DNA of 64,000 bases from contig NZ_JAHEWN010000002.1 in the NCBI RefSeq assembly GCF_018598555.1, positions 1 through 64,000 of the forward strand, given 5' to 3'. A program made the translations under genes and the position numbers. This stretch comes from Curtobacterium aurantiacum (GTDB lineage: Bacteria; Actinomycetota; Actinomycetes; Actinomycetales; Microbacteriaceae). Positions 43,383 through 52,001 of this stretch are shown here, piece after piece. The notes beneath the pieces are model-generated. The model was not told the DNA's origin and did not search any database. It saw only the letters and a program-made list of their open reading frames with translations. Each line of letters starts with the position of its first letter. Positions within the stretch are counted from its first letter, which is position 1.

Positions 43383-44879
43383 GTGGATCTCGCAGCGTGG
43401 ACACAGTGGGCGGGCGCGTCCGACTACGACGTCGCCCGGTTCGTCCTGCAGCGCGGCGTCGCGGCGATCGCCTGCCTCGCCTTCCTCTCCGCCCTCGCCC
43501 AGTTCCCGGCACTCGTCGGCGAGCGGGGGCTGCTCCCCGTGCCCCGCTTCATGGAGCACCCGTACGCCCGTCGGCTCCCCGTGGTCTGGCGGTGGTGGCG
43601 GTACACCGACCGACGGCTGCGGCTGCTCGCCGGCGGGGGAGCCGTGGTGTCCTTCGCCCTGGTGGTCGGGCTGCCGCAGCGGGCCCCGTGGTGGGTGCCG
43701 ATGCTGTGCTTCCTGCTGCTCTGGCTGGCGTACCTGTCGATCTCCGACGTCGGGCAGACCTTCTGGGCGTTCGGGTGGGAGTCCCTGCTGGTCGAGGCGC
43801 TGTTCACCGTCGCGTTCCTCGGTTCCGACGACGTCGCACCGCCGATCGTCGTGCTCGTCGCGCTGCGGTGGCTCGTGTTCCGGCTCGAGTTCGGTGCCGG
43901 GATGATCAAGATGCGTGGCGACCGTTCGTGGCGGGACCTGACGGCGCTGTACTACCACCACGAGACGCAGCCGATGCCGAACCCGGTGTCGCGCACGGCA
44001 CACCTGCTGCCCCGTCCCGTGCACCGGTTCGAGACCCTCGGCAGCCACTTCGTGCAGCTGGTCGTGCCGTTCTTCCTGTTCGCGCCGCAGCCCGTGGCCT
44101 CGATCGCAGCCGCCCTCGTCCTGCTCACCCAGCTCTGGCTCGTGGTCTCCGGCAACTTCGCCTGGCTCAACTGGATCACCCTCGTGCTGACCTTCGCCGC
44201 GATCGACGACCGGTCGGTGGCGGCGGTGCTGCCCTGGTTGCACGACGCCGTCGCAGCCGGGCCGTCGGCCACCCCGGTCTCCTTCGTCGCGGTGACCGTC
44301 GCCGTCGGACTGCTGCTCGCATGGCTGTCCTGGCCGGCGGCGAAGAACCTGGTGTCGCGGCGACAGCTCATGAACGCCTCGTTCAACCGGTGGCACCTGG
44401 CGAACGCCTACGGGGCCTTCGGCAGTGTGACGCAGCAGCGTGACGAGGTCATCGTCGAGGGGACCCTGGCCGAGGACCCGTCCGACGAGGACTGGCAGCC
44501 CTACGAGTTCCGCGGCAAGCCGGGCGACCCGAGGCGCCGGCCCGGGCAGTTCGCGCCGTACCACCTCCGGCTCGACTGGCTGATGTGGTTCCTGGCGCTC
44601 GGGGCCGACGACCGGTGGTTCCGGGTGTTCGTCCTCCGCCTGCTCGAGGCCGACCGGCCCACGCTGCGGTTGCTCGCCCACGACCCGTTCGACGGGCGGC
44701 CTCCGCGGTGGGTGCGTGCGCGGATGTTCCACTACCGGTTCGCCACCCGAGCCGAGCGGCGGGAGACGGGGCTGTACTGGATCCGGCGGGAGCGGTACCT
44801 GCTCATGGCGCCGGTCGGGCTCCCGCGCGGTCGTGCCGCGGAGGGTGGTTCTGCTCACGATCGCGGGCGGTGGGGGTGA
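43383..44879 (+). CDS. Lipase maturation factor family membrane protein
   Basis: A 498-residue protein of the LMF1/LMF2 family. The N-terminal two thirds hold about eight helices with the conserved ISDVGQTFWAFGWESLLVEA block near 119-138 and RLEFGAGMIKMRGDRSWRDLTALYYHHETQPMPNP near 170, which is the family signature; a soluble C-terminal domain with FRGKPGDPRRRPGQFAPYHLRLDWLMW follows near 379. Human LMF1 helps fold secreted lipases; the bacterial role is unknown. GTG 43383 is 7 nt after TACCGT. Confidence 0.88.
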   Translation: MDLAAWTQWAGASDYDVARFVLQRGVAAIACLAFLSALAQFPALVGERGLLPVPRFMEHPYARRLPVVWRWWRYTDRRLRLLAGGGAVVSFALVVGLPQRAPWWVPMLCFLLLWLAYLSISDVGQTFWAFGWESLLVEALFTVAFLGSDDVAPPIVVLVALRWLVFRLEFGAGMIKMRGDRSWRDLTALYYHHETQPMPNPVSRTAHLLPRPVHRFETLGSHFVQLVVPFFLFAPQPVASIAAALVLLTQLWLVVSGNFAWLNWITLVLTFAAIDDRSVAAVLPWLHDAVAAGPSATPVSFVAVTVAVGLLLAWLSWPAAKNLVSRRQLMNASFNRWHLANAYGAFGSVTQQRDEVIVEGTLAEDPSDEDWQPYEFRGKPGDPRRRPGQFAPYHLRLDWLMWFLALGADDRWFRVFVLRLLEADRPTLRLLAHDPFDGRPPRWVRARMFHYRFATRAERRETGLYWIRRERYLLMAPVGLPRGRAAEGGSAHDRGRWG

Positions 44880-44917
44880 CCACGCGTGCGCGTGAGCGGT
44901 CCGGTCGGCCGCACCGG

Positions 44918-44935
44918 GCCTCCCGGCCTGGAGGC
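44918..44935. repeat. GCCTCC/GGAGGC inverted pair
   Basis: GCCTCC (44918-44923) and GGAGGC (44930-44935) face each other across CGGCCT, the family A core in the reverse order. It lies immediately upstream of the rpmB promoter in the 315-bp gap before that operon, which otherwise holds the promoter and a leader hairpin. Confidence 0.4.
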
Positions 44936-44940
44936 GTGGC

Positions 44941-44969
44941 TTGCGACACGCCCGGTCCTCGCGTAACGT
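44941..44969 (+). promoter_or_regulatory. Promoter of the rpmB-rpmG-rpsN operon
   Basis: TTGCGA (44941-44946) and TAACGT (44964-44969) have the ideal 17-bp spacing. A start near 44976 gives a leader of about 219 nt before rpmB. I see no Zur-like box at this promoter. Confidence 0.6.
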
Positions 44970-45088
44970 GGACCCCTGGTTCTCCGCGTCCGCGCGGGCG
45001 GACCCGTTGTTCCAAGCCCTCCGACCGTCGCGAATGCCGCGGTCGCGCGGTGTCCGGCTCTCCTTCGACAGGGGATGCGGACCTGGGC

Positions 45089-45140
45089 GGTGCACACAAC
45101 CCCTCGCACGGCCACCCCGGTGGCAGTGCGCGTGTGCACC
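45089..45140 (+). ncRNA. Structured 5' leader hairpin of rpmB operon
   Basis: GGTGCACAC (45089-45097) pairs perfectly with GTGTGCACC (45132-45140). Inside, CGCAC (45105-45109) pairs with GTGCG (45126-45130) and GCCAC with GTGGC around a CCCG tetraloop. The stacked structure lies 55 nt before the rpmB ATG in the predicted leader. Ribosomal-protein leaders are often autoregulatory, which is the inferred role. Confidence 0.5.
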
Positions 45141-45194
45141 AGGCAAGTGAACTTGGGTGCGGCCGTCCGGTCGCACGGTACTCAGGAGGAAACC

Positions 45195-45431
45195 ATGGCA
45201 GCAGTGTGCCAGGTGACCGGCGCCGTTCCCGGCTTCGGTCACAACATCTCGCACTCGCACCGCCGGACGAAGCGTCGCTTCGACCCGAACGTGCAGAAGA
45301 AGACGTACTACGTGCCTTCGCTTCGTCGTAACGTCACGCTCACGCTCAGCGCGAAGGGCATCAAGGTGATCGACGCACGTGGCATCGAGTCCGTCGTCAA
45401 GGATCTCCTCGCCCGTGGGGAGAAGATCTGA
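45195..45431 (+). CDS. rpmB: 50S ribosomal protein L28, zinc-free type
   Basis: A 78-residue L28. [29 protein letters not shown] is the usual start, but only one cysteine (Cys5) remains and the second CxxC pair is absent, so it cannot hold the structural zinc of the C+ form. AGGAGGA precedes the ATG. It overlaps rpmG by 1 nt (TGATG). First gene of an rpmB-rpmG-rpsN operon, an arrangement that in other actinobacteria is often the zinc-starvation paralogue set. Confidence 0.96.
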   Translation: MAAVCQVTGAVPGFGHNISHSHRRTKRRFDPNVQKKTYYVPSLRRNVTLTLSAKGIKVIDARGIESVVKDLLARGEKI

Positions 45432-45601
45432 TGGCGAAAAAGGGTCAGGACATCCGTCCGATCATCAAGCTCCGCTCGACGGCGGGCACCGGGTTCACCT
45501 ACGTGACCAAGAAGAACCGTCGGAACAACCCCGACCGTCTCGTGCTCAAGAAGTACGACCCGGTGATCCGCAAGCACGTCGACTTCCGTGAGGAGCGCTA
45601 A
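45431..45601 (+). CDS. rpmG: 50S ribosomal protein L33, zinc-free type
   Basis: A 56-residue L33 ([20 protein letters not shown] start, then [22 protein letters not shown]). The positions of the CxxC pairs of C+ L33 are filled by other residues and no cysteine is present at all, so this is the zinc-independent form. It begins on the last base of the rpmB stop and ends 2 bp before rpsN, so the three genes are one translationally linked unit. Confidence 0.96.
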   Translation: MAKKGQDIRPIIKLRSTAGTGFTYVTKKNRRNNPDRLVLKKYDPVIRKHVDFREER

Positions 45602-45603
45602 GC

Positions 45604-45909
45604 ATGGCGAAGAAGAGCAAGATCGCGAAGAACAACCAGCGTGCCGTCATCATCGCGCGCTACGCCGAGCGTCGTCTCGAGCTGAAGAAGGCCCTCGTGG
45701 ACCCGAACGGCACCGACGAGTCGCGTGAGGCCGCCCGCGTGGGCCTGCAGAAGCTGCCCCGCGATGCATCGCCCATCCGGTACCGCAACCGTGACGCCAT
45801 CGACGGCCGCCCCCGTGGCCACCTCGGTGAGTTCGGCATCAGCCGTGTCCGTTTCCGTGACATGGCCCACCGCGGCGAGCTCCCCGGCATCACGAAGAGC
45901 TCCTGGTAA
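45604..45909 (+). CDS. rpsN: 30S ribosomal protein S14, long zinc-free type
   Basis: A 101-residue S14 with the long internal insertion typical of the C- form (short C+ S14 has about 61 residues and a CxxC-CxxC zinc site). The C-terminal [33 protein letters not shown] block is conserved and no cysteines are present. Last gene of the operon, followed by a strong terminator. Confidence 0.96.
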   Translation: MAKKSKIAKNNQRAVIIARYAERRLELKKALVDPNGTDESREAARVGLQKLPRDASPIRYRNRDAIDGRPRGHLGEFGISRVRFRDMAHRGELPGITKSSW

Positions 45910-45925
45910 GCACTCGCAGTACCCG

Positions 45926-45955
45926 ACGCCCCGTCACCTCCTGGTGGCGGGGCGT
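45926..45955 (+). terminator. Terminator of the rpmB-rpmG-rpsN operon
   Basis: ACGCCCCGTCACC (45926-45938) pairs with GGTGGCGGGGCGT (45943-45955), 13 pairs with one G:T, around a TCCT loop, 16 bp past the rpsN stop and followed by a weak T-rich stretch. The remaining 240 bp before the HU gene hold no recognisable gene. Confidence 0.8.
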
Positions 45956-46199
45956 TCGCTGTGTACGGGGTACAGGTGACCGTTCATTCGTCACATCTGC
46001 CCCTCCAGCACCCCTCCGGACCCCCGACAACCCCGGAAATCCGGGCGAGTCGGCAGGTTCCGTCCCCTGGGGCTGGTAGGTTCAACTCCGGTTCCGCCGG
46101 GCCCTCGGCCCACTGGCACCGTGGCACGGGGCAACCGCTCCGGGCGCCGGACGACACGTGCGTCCGACCGATACTGCAAGAAGTCCGAGGAGGACATCC

Positions 46200-46487
46200 A
46201 TGGCTGACAAGTCACTGAACCGCACCGAGCTCGTCGCTGCCGTCGCCGCTGAGTCCGGCCAGAGCCAGGCCACCGTCAACGGCGTCGTCGACGCGCTCTT
46301 CAGCGTCGTCTCGTCGTCCGTCGCCGACGGCACGAAGGTCACGATCCCCGGTTGGATCGCCTTCGAGAAGACGCACCGCGCCGCCCGCACCGGCCGCAAC
46401 CCGCAGACGGGTGACGCCATCGAGATCGCCGCGAGCGACTCGGTCAAGGTCAGCGCCGGCTCGAAGCTCAAGGCTGCGGTCAAGTAA
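46200..46487 (+). CDS. hup: HU family DNA-binding protein
   Basis: A 95-residue HU/IHF-type nucleoid protein. LNRTELVAAVAAESGQSQA is the dimerising helix pair; VTIPGWIAFEKTHRAARTGRNPQTG forms the DNA-binding arm with the conserved RxGRNPxTG and the intercalating Pro. It lacks the long Lys/Ala tail of mycobacterial and streptomycete HupS-like proteins. GAGGAGG lies 8 nt before ATG 46200. A UUCG-loop terminator follows. Confidence 0.95.
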   Translation: MADKSLNRTELVAAVAAESGQSQATVNGVVDALFSVVSSSVADGTKVTIPGWIAFEKTHRAARTGRNPQTGDAIEIAASDSVKVSAGSKLKAAVK

Positions 46488-46507
46488 GACTGTTCCGCGC
46501 ATCGGGA

Positions 46508-46530
46508 GGGACGGCTTCGGCCGTCCCTTT
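46508..46530 (+). terminator. Intrinsic terminator after HU
   Basis: GGGACGGC (46508-46515), TTCG tetraloop and GCCGTCCC (46520-46527) followed by TTT. This is the most canonical terminator in the window, 20 bp past the HU stop. Confidence 0.9.
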
Positions 46531-46589
46531 CGTCGTTCCCGGGGGCGGGCGGGCGCGTGCGTGGGCGGGCGCCCGGTGCGCGCGTCCGG

Positions 46590-46620
46590 CCTGGAGGCCC
46601 GTGCCGCTTTGCACAGATCG
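46590..46620. repeat. Unpaired family A-like half element
   Basis: CCTGGAGGCCCGTGCCGC followed by CACAGATCG, closely matching the half element at 13354-13385 (same order, same tail). Neither has the complementary arm of the full hairpins. It lies between the HU terminator and the CopD-CtaG gene. Confidence 0.5.
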
Positions 46621-46665
46621 GCCCGCCCGTTCGGCGGCCGGGTGGGCACCGCCTAGGCTTGACGG

Positions 46666-48693
46666 GTGAATCGGATCGCGCGCATCGCCGGTCCCGCCGT
46701 GCTCCTGCTCGTCGGGTTCGTGGCGCTGCTCACGGCACTCGTCATCGGCGGCGGTGCGGACCCCGCGCTCATCGCCGACCCGGGGCCCGTCGTCCGCTTC
46801 GGGCTGCCGATCGCCCGGCTCGTCGTCGACCTGTCCGCGGCCACCACGATCGGTGGGCTCGCCCTCGCGACCATCGGGCTCTCACGTTCGGGCCCCGAGT
46901 GGAACCGCGCGATCGACGTCGCCGCCGGGGCCAGTGGCGTCTGGACGGTCGCGTCGGCCGTCGCCACGTTCTGCACCTTCCTCAGCGTCGCCGGTTCGCG
47001 CGTCAGCATCGACGAGCAGTTCGGGCAGTCGATGGGGGTGTTCCTCACCGGCACCGAGCTCGGGCTCGCCTGGCTGGTGACCGTCCTCGTCGCCGCGGCC
47101 GTCACGGTGCTCTGCTTCGCCGTCCGCTCGCGGGGCATGGTCGCCCTGACCGCCGGGGTGTCGATGATCGGCCTCATCCCGCTCGCGCAGCAGGGCCATG
47201 CCGCCGGCACCGCCAGCCACGACGCCGCCGTGACCGCCCTGGGGCTGCACCTGGTCGGCGCCGCGCTGTGGGTCGGTGGGCTCGTCATGCTCGTGCTGCT
47301 GCGCGGGGTGCTGCCCGATGACCGTCTGGCCGTCGTCGTCGCCCGGTACTCGAGCATCGCCCTCGGGTGCTTCGTGCTCGTCGCCGTGTCCGGCATCGCG
47401 ACTGCGCAGATCCGCGTCGGGGCGCTGTCGAACCTGTTCACCCCGTACGGCACGCTCGTGCTGGTGAAGATCGGGGCGATCGTCGTCGCGGGGGTCCTCG
47501 GTGCGTTGCAGCGCCGTCGGGTCATCCGGGCGCTGACGACGTCGCCCGCTCGGCAGCGGCCCTTCTGGACCCTGATCGTCGTCGAGCTCGCGGTGATGGG
47601 GGTCGCATCCGGCTTCGCCGCGGCCCTCGGGCGCACCGCGACCCCGGTCGACCAGATCGCTCTGAGCAAGACCACCGACCCGAGCCCGGCGGAACTCCTG
47701 ACCGACGACCTGCTGCCGCACGCGCCCGGTGCGTGGGGCTGGCTGACGCATTGGAACATCGACCTGTTCTGGCTGATGGCGGCCGTGCTGCTCGTCGTGA
47801 CCTACGCGGCCGGCGTGGTGCGACTGCGTCGGAGCGGCGTGCGGTGGCCCGTGCGGCGCTCGGTCGCCGCAGCCCTGGCGATCGTGTCACTGGTGATCGC
47901 GACCTCCGGCTCGCTGCACCAGTACGACCGCTTCCTGATCTCCGCGAACGTCGGCGCCCACGTCCTGCTCGGCCTGGTCGTGCCCGCGCTGGTGTGGGCC
48001 GCGGCGCCCGTCGCGCTCATCCGTGCCGCCGTGCACCCCCGGAGCGACGACAGCACGGGTGTGCGCGAATGGACCGACGTCATCGTCGAGCACCCGACCG
48101 TGCGGTACCTGGCACAGCCGTTCCCCGCGTTCGCGCTGGCGGCGGCGCTCTGGTGGGCCTTCTTCGCCACCGACGCGCTCCGGTGGTCGGTGAGCGATCC
48201 GATCGGACGCACGGTCAGCGACGCGGTGTTCCTGCTGGTCGGGCTGCTGGCCGTCCCGACACTGTGCACCCCGATCCCTGCCGGGCGCCGGCGTCCGACC
48301 ACCGCTGCCACCGTCGTCCGGATCGTCGGGGCCGCGGTGATCGCCGCGGGCACCGTCTCGCTCGGGTTCGCCATGCGCGGGCCGCTCGGGCTGCTGCAGG
48401 CATCGTGGTTCGGCGCGATGGGCCGGACGTGGGGGCCGGACCCGCTCGTCGACCAGGCCCGGGCCGGCCTCGTGCTCATCGTCGCCGGGGTGCTGCTCCT
48501 GGTGACCGTGGTCGTGGTGGTGCTCGTGCGACTGCGGCGTGACGGGGGAGCTCCGGGCGACGCAGCGACGCCCGACGACGCGGTTGTCCGAGCTGTCCCC
48601 GCTGCCCGGGCCGACCGGGACGACCTGGGCGACCTGGACTTCGACGACGGCAGCGACGACCTCGAGCCCTCGCCGGGGGCGGACACTCGATGA
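46666..48693 (+). CDS. CopD-CtaG fusion membrane protein (copper handling/cytochrome oxidase assembly)
   Basis: A 675-residue membrane protein: an N-terminal CopD-like domain (about 1-330, with QQGHAAG and HLVGAALWVGGL metal-site histidines) fused to a CtaG (caa3_CtaG) domain (about 355-630, with THWNIDLFW, HQYDRFLISANVGAHVLLGL). The acidic last 70 residues are cytoplasmic. Fusions of this type are common in actinobacteria and are linked to copper uptake and Cu insertion into cytochrome c oxidase. GTG 46666 is 6 nt after TAGGCT. The stop overlaps the helicase gene by 4 bp. A second CtaG-like gene is at the right edge. Confidence 0.88.
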   Translation: MNRIARIAGPAVLLLVGFVALLTALVIGGGADPALIADPGPVVRFGLPIARLVVDLSAATTIGGLALATIGLSRSGPEWNRAIDVAAGASGVWTVASAVATFCTFLSVAGSRVSIDEQFGQSMGVFLTGTELGLAWLVTVLVAAAVTVLCFAVRSRGMVALTAGVSMIGLIPLAQQGHAAGTASHDAAVTALGLHLVGAALWVGGLVMLVLLRGVLPDDRLAVVVARYSSIALGCFVLVAVSGIATAQIRVGALSNLFTPYGTLVLVKIGAIVVAGVLGALQRRRVIRALTTSPARQRPFWTLIVVELAVMGVASGFAAALGRTATPVDQIALSKTTDPSPAELLTDDLLPHAPGAWGWLTHWNIDLFWLMAAVLLVVTYAAGVVRLRRSGVRWPVRRSVAAALAIVSLVIATSGSLHQYDRFLISANVGAHVLLGLVVPALVWAAAPVALIRAAVHPRSDDSTGVREWTDVIVEHPTVRYLAQPFPAFALAAALWWAFFATDALRWSVSDPIGRTVSDAVFLLVGLLAVPTLCTPIPAGRRRPTTAATVVRIVGAAVIAAGTVSLGFAMRGPLGLLQASWFGAMGRTWGPDPLVDQARAGLVLIVAGVLLLVTVVVVVLVRLRRDGGAPGDAATPDDAVVRAVPAARADRDDLGDLDFDDGSDDLEPSPGADTR

Positions 48694-50000
48694 GCATCGA
48701 ACTGAGCGACGAACAGCGCGCCGTCTTCGAGTACATCGAGCACACCCGCGACAACGTCTTCATCACCGGCCGCGCCGGCACGGGCAAGTCGACGCTGCTC
48801 AACCACCTGTCCTGGAACACCGAGAAGCAGGTCGTCATCTGCGCCCCGACGGGGGTCGCCGCGCTCAACGTGGGCGGCCAGACGATCCACTCGCTGTTCC
48901 GGCTGCCGATCGGGCTCATCGCCGACGCCGAGCTGCGACAGGGCCCCGACACCCGCAAGCTCCTCAACACCATCGACACCCTGGTCATCGACGAGGTCTC
49001 GATGGTCAACGCCGACCTGCTCGACGGCATGGACCGCTCGCTCCGCAAGGCGCGCGGTCGGCAGTTCGAGGCGTTCGGCGGCGTGCAGGTCGTGATGTTC
49101 GGCGACCCGTACCAACTGCCCCCGGTGCCCGGCGACGCCGACGAGCGCGCCTACTTCACCGACCACTACCGGTCGATGTGGTTCTTCGACGCCAAGGTGT
49201 GGCTCGAGACCGAGCTCAACATCATCGAGCTCGCGACCGTGCACCGGCAGCGTGACGACGCCTTCGCCGCCATGCTGACCGCCGTCCGGCACGGTCGGGT
49301 CACCGCGGACATCGCCGAGCAGCTGAACACGGCCGGTGCGCGTCCCGCGCCGGACGACGCCATCACCCTGGCGACGCGCAACGACACGGTTGCCCGGATC
49401 AACAAGGCGGCCCTCGAGCGGCTGCCCGGCAAGGTGAAGACCGCGAAGGCAGACGTCAACGGCGACTTCGGCGGGCGGAACTTCCCTGCGGACGAAGCCC
49501 TCGAGCTGAAGCCCGGCGCGCACGTGATGTTCCTGCGCAACGACGCCGACCAGCGCTGGGTGAACGGGACGCTCGGCATCGTGACGGCCATCCGCGACAC
49601 CGTGTGGGTCGACGTCGACGGGGAGTCCTTCGAGGTCCAGCCGTCGGTGTGGGAGAAGTTCAAGTACTCGTACGACCCCGACAAGAAGGAACTCAAGAAG
49701 GACACCGTCGGGGAGTTCCAGCAGTTCCCGCTCCGGCTCGCCTGGGCCGTGACCATCCACAAGTCACAGGGCAGCACGTACGACCGCGCCGTGGTCGACC
49801 TCGGCAACCGGGTGTTCAGCGCCGGGCAGACGTACGTGGCGCTGTCCCGGCTGACCTCGCTCGAGGGGTTGTTCCTCACCCGCCCGCTCCGGCCGCAGGA
49901 CATCATCGTCGACCTGGACGTCCGTCGCTTCATGTCCGAGGCACCCCGCATCGTCGCGACCGAGCTCGAGCCCCCGAAGCCGAAGCCCGACGCCGACTGA
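48690..50000 (+). CDS. PIF1/RecD-like DNA helicase
   Basis: A 436-residue SF1B helicase-like ATPase. Walker A GRAGTGKST at 27-35, a PTGVAALNVGGQTIHSLFR segment typical of PIF1 near 53, Walker B LVIDEVSMV near 97, motif III FGDPYQLPPV near 136, and the C-terminal TIHKSQGSTYD and YVALSRLTSLEGL motifs (V and VI) of the PIF1/RecD group. It unwinds DNA 5' to 3' by family precedent. It is translationally coupled to the copper protein gene, with no obvious functional link. Confidence 0.9.
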   Translation: MSIELSDEQRAVFEYIEHTRDNVFITGRAGTGKSTLLNHLSWNTEKQVVICAPTGVAALNVGGQTIHSLFRLPIGLIADAELRQGPDTRKLLNTIDTLVIDEVSMVNADLLDGMDRSLRKARGRQFEAFGGVQVVMFGDPYQLPPVPGDADERAYFTDHYRSMWFFDAKVWLETELNIIELATVHRQRDDAFAAMLTAVRHGRVTADIAEQLNTAGARPAPDDAITLATRNDTVARINKAALERLPGKVKTAKADVNGDFGGRNFPADEALELKPGAHVMFLRNDADQRWVNGTLGIVTAIRDTVWVDVDGESFEVQPSVWEKFKYSYDPDKKELKKDTVGEFQQFPLRLAWAVTIHKSQGSTYDRAVVDLGNRVFSAGQTYVALSRLTSLEGLFLTRPLRPQDIIVDLDVRRFMSEAPRIVATELEPPKPKPDAD

Positions 50001-50170
50001 CCCGTTCGGTCCGCGCGCCTGCATGCCCGGCGGCACACCGCCGAGCGGTCACGACTCCTCGTCGGTCCTGCGCCGAGTGGTCACTCGTCGTCGCCTGGAC
50101 ACTCCGCGTCCGACAGTTCGTGACCGGCCGGCGGACCTGAGCGGGGAGTCGTGACCGCACACACGACGAC

Positions 50171-50197
50171 GCCCGCCTGCCGGAGCGGCAGACGGGC
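50171..50197. terminator. Hairpin terminator of the DUF4383 gene
   Basis: GCCCGCCTGCC (50171-50181) pairs with GGCAGACGGGC (50187-50197) with one C:A mismatch and a GGAGC loop. It is 24 bp past the minus-strand DUF4383 stop and can also serve the helicase gene on the other side. Confidence 0.6.
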
Positions 50198-50221
50198 GGT
50201 GAGTCGAGTGGAGCGGGTGCG

Positions 50222-50668
50222 TCAGGCGCGCGCCGCACGCAGCGCGCGGAGGTTCTCCTTGTCGGCACCGAGCGCGGTGAGCAGCAGGAGCACACCGACG
50301 ATCGCGTGGAACACGTTGTCCGTGGTGTTCAGCGCGAAGACGTTCGCCGAGGTGTCCACGAAGACGAAGCCGTACACGGCGAAGACGACGAGCAGGGCAC
50401 CGACGAGCAGGTTGCCGTTGCGCGAGCCGATGGTGTTGCCGAGACCCGTGATGAGCAGCACGACGGCGAGCAGCACCCAGACCAGGCACAGCGCCGGGTT
50501 GACGCCGAACGCGTTCCAGAGCATGCCGCCCTGACGGCTGAAGAAGCCCGGGTCGCCGTCGGCGGCGAAGAAGAAGCCCAGGATGCCCCAGAGTGCGAGG
50601 ACGCTGCCGGCCGTGAGCGCGAGACCCCGGTTCGGCGAGGCGGTGATGCCCGGTTCCTTGATGGCCAC
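50222..50668 (-). CDS. DUF4383 membrane protein
   Basis: A 148-residue protein with four predicted helices, matching DUF4383, an actinobacterial family of unknown function. Landmarks are NRGLALTAGSVLALWGILGFF, an aqueous loop with FGVNPALC, and NTTDNVFHAIVGVLLLLTAL, the conserved end. GTG 50668 is chosen because GAGGAGGAAACC lies directly upstream; longer readings cross the promoter of the divergent PAP2 gene. Confidence 0.83.
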   Translation of the reverse strand: MAIKEPGITASPNRGLALTAGSVLALWGILGFFFAADGDPGFFSRQGGMLWNAFGVNPALCLVWVLLAVVLLITGLGNTIGSRNGNLLVGALLVVFAVYGFVFVDTSANVFALNTTDNVFHAIVGVLLLLTALGADKENLRALRAARA

Positions 50669-50909
50669 TTCGGTTTCCTCCTCGTACACTGCCGACGCGA
50701 CGTGCGTCGGTCCCGCGTGGTGCGACGGCCCGGCGGGGACCACTGATCCGGTCGTCCCGGCGCGGGGCGCGCGGCCGACGGGGGTGCGGTTCCCAGCCTC
50801 CGGCCGGTGCTGCAACGGTATCGTGTCGGACCCCGACCGACCCAATCGCAGCGCCGCCGCCAGTCGTGCGACGAGCCCGACGACGACCACTCCGAGGAGG
50901 ACCAGCCCG

Positions 50910-51809
50910 GTGACCTTGACACCCGAGCGCAGTGCATCCGAGTCGCGCGGACCGTGGGTCTCGCGGCGGGTGCGGTGGGCTGCGCTGGCGGCTCTGGGGT
51001 TCGTGATCGTGCCTCTCGTCTACTGGGTCGCGGTGCTGACCCCGGTCGGTCAGAAAGCGGAGGACGCCGCGCTCGGCGGGGTCCGGGAGTCCGACCTGTT
51101 CAGCTCGGACACTGCGCTCAACGTCATCTCGGTGCCGGTGATCCTGTTGCTCGTCGTCGTGATCGCGGCCGTGGCGTTCGCCAGACGGCGGCTCTCGGTG
51201 GGTCTCGGCGCGGGGGTCGTGGTGCTCGCGTCGGCGGCCACTTCGACGCTCGTGAAGCGTATCGCCGTGCGCCCGGAGATCGCTCAGTCAACGACGCCGA
51301 ACTCGTTCCCGTCGGGGCACGCGACGATCGCGCTGGCGGCGCTGTTCGCGGTCCTGATGGTGACGCCACGCCGGTTCCGGCCCCTCGTGACGATCGTCGG
51401 CGCCGGGTACGCGGTCTTCGTGGCGAACCAGACCGTGGTCTACGGGTGGCACCGGGTCAGCGACATCATCGGCGCGTGCGCGATCGCGATGTTCTGGCTC
51501 GGGATCGTCCGTGCCGCCGGTCCTCGGGTCGACCGCGGACTCCGGGGTGACCGCAACGGCCGGCGGGGTCCGCGCCGCGTGGTGAGCGTCGTGCTCCTCG
51601 TCGCGACCGGGGTGACGCTGGCGGTCGGTGTCACCGCGCTCGTCCTCGGACTGACCGGGGAGGGCGCGCACGACCACGCGGCGATCCTCGTCGCGGGGCG
51701 GATGGCCTCGAGTGCGAGCGTCCTCGCCGTCGTGACCGTGGTGTGGTTCCTCGACGGGATGCACCACGCGGCGCGGACCGACCCGGCCACGCTGCCGACC
51801 GCACGCTGA
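50910..51809 (+). CDS. PAP2 superfamily phosphatase
   Basis: A 299-residue membrane protein with a PAP2 domain. Motifs are KRIAVRP near 107 (C1), PSGHATIAL near 125 (C2) and VVYGWHRVSDIIG near 168 (C3, with nucleophile-type His and Asp). Two further helices follow. Members dephosphorylate lipid phosphates such as undecaprenyl diphosphate or phosphatidic acid at the membrane. GTG 50910 follows GAGGAGG by 9 nt; an upstream in-frame reading would enter the DUF4383 control region. Confidence 0.83.
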   Translation: MTLTPERSASESRGPWVSRRVRWAALAALGFVIVPLVYWVAVLTPVGQKAEDAALGGVRESDLFSSDTALNVISVPVILLLVVVIAAVAFARRRLSVGLGAGVVVLASAATSTLVKRIAVRPEIAQSTTPNSFPSGHATIALAALFAVLMVTPRRFRPLVTIVGAGYAVFVANQTVVYGWHRVSDIIGACAIAMFWLGIVRAAGPRVDRGLRGDRNGRRGPRRVVSVVLLVATGVTLAVGVTALVLGLTGEGAHDHAAILVAGRMASSASVLAVVTVVWFLDGMHHAARTDPATLPTAR

Positions 51810-51841
51810 CCGGCCGAGCCGAGCCGGGCCTCCAGTCCGCC

Positions 51842-51917
51842 CGAACGGGCCGTCCCGACGGCCGGCCCGAACGGGCCGTCCGACGGGCGGCACGAACAGC
51901 CCGTCCGACGGGCGCGA
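51842..51917. repeat. Degenerate 25-bp tandem repeat, three copies
   Basis: Units beginning CGAACGGGCCGTCC at 51842 and 51868 and CGAACAGCCCGTCC at 51893 repeat with 25-26 bp period after the PAP2 stop. They also carry CGGGCCTCCAG just upstream (51826), another lone family A-like core. Confidence 0.6.
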
Positions 51918-51962
51918 GCCTGGCGGGAATGCCCACGCGTGCGCTACGTTGTACCGAGCAAG

Positions 51963-51980
51963 TCGATGCAAACGCATCGA
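51963..51980. promoter_or_regulatory. Operator-like palindrome upstream of LLM gene
   Basis: TCGATGC (51963-51969) and GCATCGA (51974-51980) form a perfect palindrome around AAAC, 22 bp before the LLM start and just after a TACGTTGTACC stretch that could hold the -10. Size fits a MarR- or TetR-type dimer; the regulator is unknown. Confidence 0.5.
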
Positions 51981-52001
51981 TATCGCGAAAGGCGGCGCAT
52001 C

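Noticed and set aside
42483-45260. A 925-codon minus-strand frame opposite the hydrolase and lipase-maturation-factor genes
   Set aside because: Low-complexity product, no start signal, and it covers the rpmB promoter and the 16-bp repeats; a compositional shadow.
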